DNA from: Microbacterium sp. Marseille-Q6965
GTDB taxonomy: Bacteria; Actinomycetota; Actinomycetes; Actinomycetales; Microbacteriaceae
Assembly: GCF_946151065.1 (NCBI RefSeq)
Contig: NZ_CAMGZA010000002.1
Span: 434,001 to 498,000 of the forward strand
DNA: 64,000 bases
Direction of reading: 5' to 3'
Shown here: positions 60,926 to 64,000 of the stretch, one piece after another
How the letters are laid out: each line of letters starts with the position of its first letter
Numbering within the stretch: the first letter of the stretch is position 1
Position numbers and translations under genes: made by a program
Notes under the pieces: model-generated
The model's database searches: none
What the model saw: the letters and a program-made list of their open reading frames with translations, nothing else
Told to the model about the DNA's origin: nothing

Positions 60926-61729
60926 TCAGGCGCCGGCCGCGCGAGGGAGGAACACCTGCGCGAGCCGCCCGCCGCCGGCGGCGATGCGGTCGAAGTAGGA
61001 CTCGCGCGTCGCGGTCGACACGCGCGAGGTCGGCGCGGGCAGGGCCGTCGGCTCCTCGGCGTAGAAGCGATCCAGCACGTCGCGCAGCAGACGCAGGGCC
61101 TCCGAGCGCTGCTGCGACACGGCCGAGTGCGACACGCCGAGCTCTTCGGCGACGTCCTTCACGGCGCGCTCCTCGAAGTACACGGCGCGCACGATGAAGC
61201 GCATCCGCTCGGGGAGCGCGTCGATCGCGCGGGTCAGCACGTCCTGGCGCTCGCCCAGCACGGCGGCGTCCTCGGGCAGCGGCTGCTCCGCGGCGACCTC
61301 GTGCACCGTGGGCTCATCGATGCTCGTCACCGTGCGCGCAGCGTCCGCGAGGCTCTCGGCGACAGCCGCCGCATCGACGCCCATCGCCGTCGCGATCTCG
61401 TCGGTGGTCGGGACGCGTCCCAGGCCGGCCGCGAGGGTGTCACGCACCGCCACGGTCTCCTTGATCCGGCGGCGGATGCCGCGGGAGGCCCAGTCCATCG
61501 ACCGCATCTCGTCGGCGAAGGCGCCGAGGATCCGTCGCCTGGCGTACGCTCCGAACGGCACGCCCTGCGTGGGGTCGAACGCCTCGGCGGCCGTCACGAG
61601 CGCGAGCGCGCCGGCCGCGGCCAGGTCCTCACGCGGGATGTGCGTGGCGCGCGAGCTCAGCTCGGCGGCAAGGAAGCCCACCAGGGGCAGGTTCTCGACG
61701 ATGAGACGATCGCGCTCGACAGACGTCAT
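60926..61729 (-). CDS. fliA: Flagellar RNA polymerase sigma factor FliA (sigma-28)
   Basis: 267 residues. Region 2 is visible as DLAAAGALALVTAAEAFDP then FGAYARRRILGAFADEMRSMDWASRGIRRR, the FliA/WhiG pattern (W-P/A-S-R). Region 4 is LPERMRFIVRAVYFEERAVKDVAEELGVSHSAVSQQRSEALRLL with the DNA-binding helix. ATG 61729 is preceded by GAAAGGCGG; an upstream in-frame ATG at 61867 would add 46 unrelated residues. It should read the six promoters in this window. No flgM anti-sigma gene is present. Confidence 0.94.
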   Translation of the reverse strand: MTSVERDRLIVENLPLVGFLAAELSSRATHIPREDLAAAGALALVTAAEAFDPTQGVPFGAYARRRILGAFADEMRSMDWASRGIRRRIKETVAVRDTLAAGLGRVPTTDEIATAMGVDAAAVAESLADAARTVTSIDEPTVHEVAAEQPLPEDAAVLGERQDVLTRAIDALPERMRFIVRAVYFEERAVKDVAEELGVSHSAVSQQRSEALRLLRDVLDRFYAEEPTALPAPTSRVSTATRESYFDRIAAGGGRLAQVFLPRAAGA

Positions 61730-61783
61730 GCCGAAGCCGCCTTTCGGGGGAATGGGCGGTGTGGGGGAGCGAATCTTCAGTTT

Positions 61784-61825
61784 CTGCCCGGGGAGGATTT
61801 GGGGAGAACTGCCCATTTCCTGCCC
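61784..61825. repeat. Three CTGCCC motifs upstream of fliA
   Basis: CTGCCC occurs at 61784-61789, 61809-61814 and 61820-61825, in longer units TTTC(C)TGCCCGG at the outer two. The spacings are 25 and 11 bases (starts). They lie 55-96 bases before fliA in the divergent spacer and may be a regulator's binding sites. Confidence 0.45.
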
Positions 61826-61834
61826 GGATAGCTG

Positions 61835-61861
61835 TAACCGTACTGGGAAACCGGCCGACAG
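61835..61861 (+). promoter_or_regulatory. Sigma-28-type promoter of flgN-flgK-flgL
   Basis: Plus strand: TAACCGT (61835-61841), 12 bases, GCCGACAG (61854-61861). The only member of the set on the plus strand, facing away from fliA. Confidence 0.75.
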
Positions 61862-61919
61862 TGTCAAGTGCGCGGCGGAATGGCGTGTCGCGCGACAGGG
61901 GGAGATGGGAATCGGTCAC

Positions 61920-62405
61920 ATGGGAGCGAACGAGCTGTCGATGCGGCTGTGGCGGGAACGCGAGCTGCTCGAGAGCCTTCTGTTCAAGCTCGAGGAGCAG
62001 GAGCTGATCCTCGCGGCCGGCCGCTCGCGCTGGGTGCAGCGCGCCGCGGACGAGGTCGAGGAGGTGCTCGGCCGGATGCGGCACGCGGGGCTCGGACGCG
62101 CGATCGAGGTGACTTCGATCGCGGAGGAATGGGGGGCGCCGGCGGATGCGACGCTGCGCGACCTCATCGCGCACGCGCCCACCGACGCGTGGCGAGAGGT
62201 GTTCGACGAGCACCTGCGCGCGCTGACGGCGCTCGCGGCGGAGGTGGCCGAGCGCCGCGACGCCAACACGCTGCACCTGCGCGCCGCGCTGCGCGCGACG
62301 CAGGAGGCGATCGCCGGGCTGGGCGTGCAGACGGGGGAGTACGGCGCCGACGGCGCCAGCACGAAGGGGGATGCCGGGCCGCGCATCCTCGACACCGCGC
62401 TGTGA
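61920..62405 (+). CDS. flgN: Flagellar chaperone FlgN
   Basis: 161 residues from ATG 61920 (ATG 61905 is in frame, but its ribosome binding site would be too close). All helical: ELSMRLWRERELLESLLFKLEEQELILAAGRSRWVQRAADEVEEVL is typical for FlgN, the chaperone for FlgK and FlgL, and the C-terminal tail is flexible. Position directly before flgK supports it. Confidence 0.88.
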   Translation: MGANELSMRLWRERELLESLLFKLEEQELILAAGRSRWVQRAADEVEEVLGRMRHAGLGRAIEVTSIAEEWGAPADATLRDLIAHAPTDAWREVFDEHLRALTALAAEVAERRDANTLHLRAALRATQEAIAGLGVQTGEYGADGASTKGDAGPRILDTAL

Positions 62406-62434
62406 GACACGGCGCGTGAGCTGAGGGAGAGATT

Positions 62435-63844
62435 GTGTCCACCTTCTCGGGACTGAACACCGCCGCCTCCGCGCTGGCGGCGGCGCGGCGCGGCATCGAT
62501 GTGACCGGGCAGAACATCGCCAATCAGAACACCGCGGGCTACACCCGCCAGCGTCTGGAGACATCCGCGGTTCCGTCGATCGCGCGCGCGGGCATGTTCA
62601 GCACCGGCGTCATGCCGGGTCACGGGGTGTCGATCGACGGCATCGCGCGCCTCGGCGACGCCCTGCTCGACGCGCGCGTGCGCGACGCCGTGGGCGCCGC
62701 CGGGTACTGGGGCGCGCGTGCCGAGGCGGCCCGCGCGGCCGAGGCCGCCATGGCGGAGCCGACGGACGCGGGGCTCGCGAAGGCCCTCACCCGCTTTTGG
62801 AGCGGGTGGCAGGATCTCGGCAACGCGCCCGGTTCCGAGTCGGCGGCGGCGGTGGTCCTCAACAACGCCGAGGTGCTCGCGTCCCAGATCGCCGCGGCGT
62901 ACTCGACCGTCGCCGGGCAGTGGAGCGGCCTGCGCACCGGGGTGGATCGCGCGGTCACCGAGGTGAACGCCGCGGCCGATCAGATCGCGCAGCTGAACGG
63001 CGAGATCCGCGATGCCCTCAACGCCGGCGGCTCGGCCAACGAGCTGATCGACCGGCGCAATGTGCTCGCCGAGGAGGTGGCCCGCCAGACGGGCGCCCAG
63101 GCGACGATCGAGGCCGACGGCACCATGACGGTGCGGATCGACGGCAACGCCCTCGTCGCCGGCACCGAGTCGCGTCACCTCGTCGCCAGCGGGCCGCAGG
63201 ACATCGCCGACGGCGCACCCGTGACGGTGGCCTGGGCGCACCGGCCGGACGTGCCGCTGCGCTCCGTGGGTGGCGAGCTCGGCGGCACCCTCGCGGTGCT
63301 CGCGCCCGCGTCCGAGGGCGGCACGCTCGCCAGTGTCGCGGACGCGTACAACCGCCTCGCCGAAAGCCTCGCCGCGAGCGTCAACGCCCAGCACGCCGCC
63401 GGTGTGACCACCGACGGCACGCCGGGCGGGGCGTTCTTCGACGTCTCCGGCGCGGGGCCGGCCGCCCTGCTTCTGCGGGTCGTGCCGACGAGCGGATCTC
63501 AGCTCGCGGTCGCCGCGCCCGGCGGCGGAGCGCTGGACGCCTCGAACGCCGACGCGATCTCGCAGATCGGCACGGCGGCCGGATCGCCGGACGCGCTCTG
63601 GGCGGACTTCGTCACGAGCTTCGGCGTGGCCACGGCCGGCGATGCGCAGCGCGCGACGGTCGCCGAGGTCGCGGCCGTCACGAGCGTGGCCGCGCAGCAA
63701 TCGGTCGCCGGCGTCGACGGCGACGAGGAGACGATCGCCCTCCTCACGTACCAGACCGCGTACCAGGCCGCCGCTCGCGTGCTCACCGCCGTCGACGAGG
63801 CGCTCGACGTCCTCATCAACCGCACCGGCCTCGTGGGCCGCTGA
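62435..63844 (+). CDS. flgK: Hook-filament junction protein FlgK
   Basis: 469 residues. N terminus STFSGLNTAASALAAARRGIDVTGQNIANQNTAGYTRQRLET and the typical core VTEVNAAADQIAQLNGEIRDALNAGGSANELIDRRNVLAEEVAR; C terminus ALLTYQTAYQAAARVLTAVDEALDVLINRTGLVGR. GTG 62435 with GAGGGAGA upstream. It starts 29 bases after flgN. The first junction protein between hook and filament. Confidence 0.95.
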   Translation: MSTFSGLNTAASALAAARRGIDVTGQNIANQNTAGYTRQRLETSAVPSIARAGMFSTGVMPGHGVSIDGIARLGDALLDARVRDAVGAAGYWGARAEAARAAEAAMAEPTDAGLAKALTRFWSGWQDLGNAPGSESAAAVVLNNAEVLASQIAAAYSTVAGQWSGLRTGVDRAVTEVNAAADQIAQLNGEIRDALNAGGSANELIDRRNVLAEEVARQTGAQATIEADGTMTVRIDGNALVAGTESRHLVASGPQDIADGAPVTVAWAHRPDVPLRSVGGELGGTLAVLAPASEGGTLASVADAYNRLAESLAASVNAQHAAGVTTDGTPGGAFFDVSGAGPAALLLRVVPTSGSQLAVAAPGGGALDASNADAISQIGTAAGSPDALWADFVTSFGVATAGDAQRATVAEVAAVTSVAAQQSVAGVDGDEETIALLTYQTAYQAAARVLTAVDEALDVLINRTGLVGR

Positions 63845-63870
63845 GCCCCGAACGTCCGAAAGGCAACACC

Positions 63871-64000
63871 ATGATCTCCCGCGTGACCGCGCAGAGCATG
63901 ACGCAGGCATCGCTGCGTCACCTCCAGACCAACCTCTCCGAGCTGGCGAAGCTGCAGGAGAAGGCGACGTCCCAGCGTGCCTTTCTCTCGCCGTCCGAGA
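63871..64000 (+). CDS. flgL: Hook-filament junction protein FlgL, N-terminal part (cut by window end)
   Basis: Only 43 codons are present: ISRVTAQSMTQASLRHLQTN followed by LSELAKLQEKATSQRAFLSPSE. The R-V-T-x-x-x-M-x-x-x-x-L-x-x-L-Q-x-N...L...Q-x-x-(A/S)-(T/S) pattern and the place after flgK identify FlgL. ATG 63871, with ribosome binding site GAAAGGC. The rest lies beyond the window. Confidence 0.9.
   Translation, partial: MISRVTAQSMTQASLRHLQTNLSELAKLQEKATSQRAFLSPSE

Overview
The window is high-GC DNA (roughly 70% by eye) with GTG/ATG starts, many 4-base ATGA/GTGA gene overlaps and a chromosomal gene order (xerD-parA-scpA-scpB-rluB-tyrA-cmk-der) typical of actinobacteria. A complete actinobacterial-style flagellar cluster and the protein sequences point to a motile member of Microbacteriaceae, most likely Microbacterium or a close relative. 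This assignment is inference from gene content, not a database match.

Layout. 1-6742: core operon for chromosome segregation, 23S rRNA pseudouridylation, tyrosine synthesis, CMP kinase and ribosome assembly. 6752-10478: NUDIX-NYN fusion, S4 RNA-binding protein, MarR/MFS pair and a GNAT acetyltransferase. 10578-10651: tRNA-Pro(GGG) with a strong terminator, followed by about 600 bp without an intact gene that carries what looks like a decayed relaxase fragment. 11258-21907: a 2354-residue LPATG-anchored surface protein with nine tandem repeats, then a divergent, translationally coupled operon of a beta-helix protein, a lipoprotein and a TAT-exported DyP-type peroxidase. 21967-25617: SDR epimerase/DUF4166 pair, aldo/keto reductase and fatty-acid desaturase. 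25703-29623: tandem-Lrp regulator facing an AbgT transporter and an AbgB-like M20 hydrolase, which suggests uptake and cleavage of p-aminobenzoyl-glutamate-type compounds. 29707-32455: MocR-type regulator facing a 3-hydroxyisobutyrate-dehydrogenase-like enzyme and a cupin. 32472-38567: amidase-type wall protein, APC transporter, DUF2231-Rieske protein, UdgX and Mug-like DNA glycosylases, and small conserved proteins.

38604-64000: flagellar cluster. On the minus strand, in transcription order: fliA, fliC, fliD, fliS, a small FliT-position gene, flgB, flgC, fliE, fliF, fliG, fliH, fliI, fliJ, an NlpC/P60 peptidase, fliK, flgD, flgE, flbD, motA, motB, fliM, fliN, fliO, fliP, fliQ, fliR, flhB, flhA, csrA. 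On the plus strand, diverging from fliA: flgN, flgK, flgL (cut by the window end). Six sites with the same architecture (7-base TAACGCC-like box, exactly 12 bases, 8-base GCCGATAG-like box) precede fliC, flgB, flbD, fliM, csrA and flgN. They match the known FliA/sigma-28 consensus and divide the cluster into transcription units. Two of them (fliM, csrA) sit so close to the start codon that the mRNAs should be leaderless or nearly so.

Most notable points: the sigma-28 promoter set, an apparent frameshift at the end of fliK, a fliO that seems to need a CTG start, a peptidoglycan peptidase without a signal peptide inside the flagellar operon, the giant repeat adhesin, the beta-helix/lipoprotein/DyP export operon, and the relaxase relic beside tRNA-Pro.
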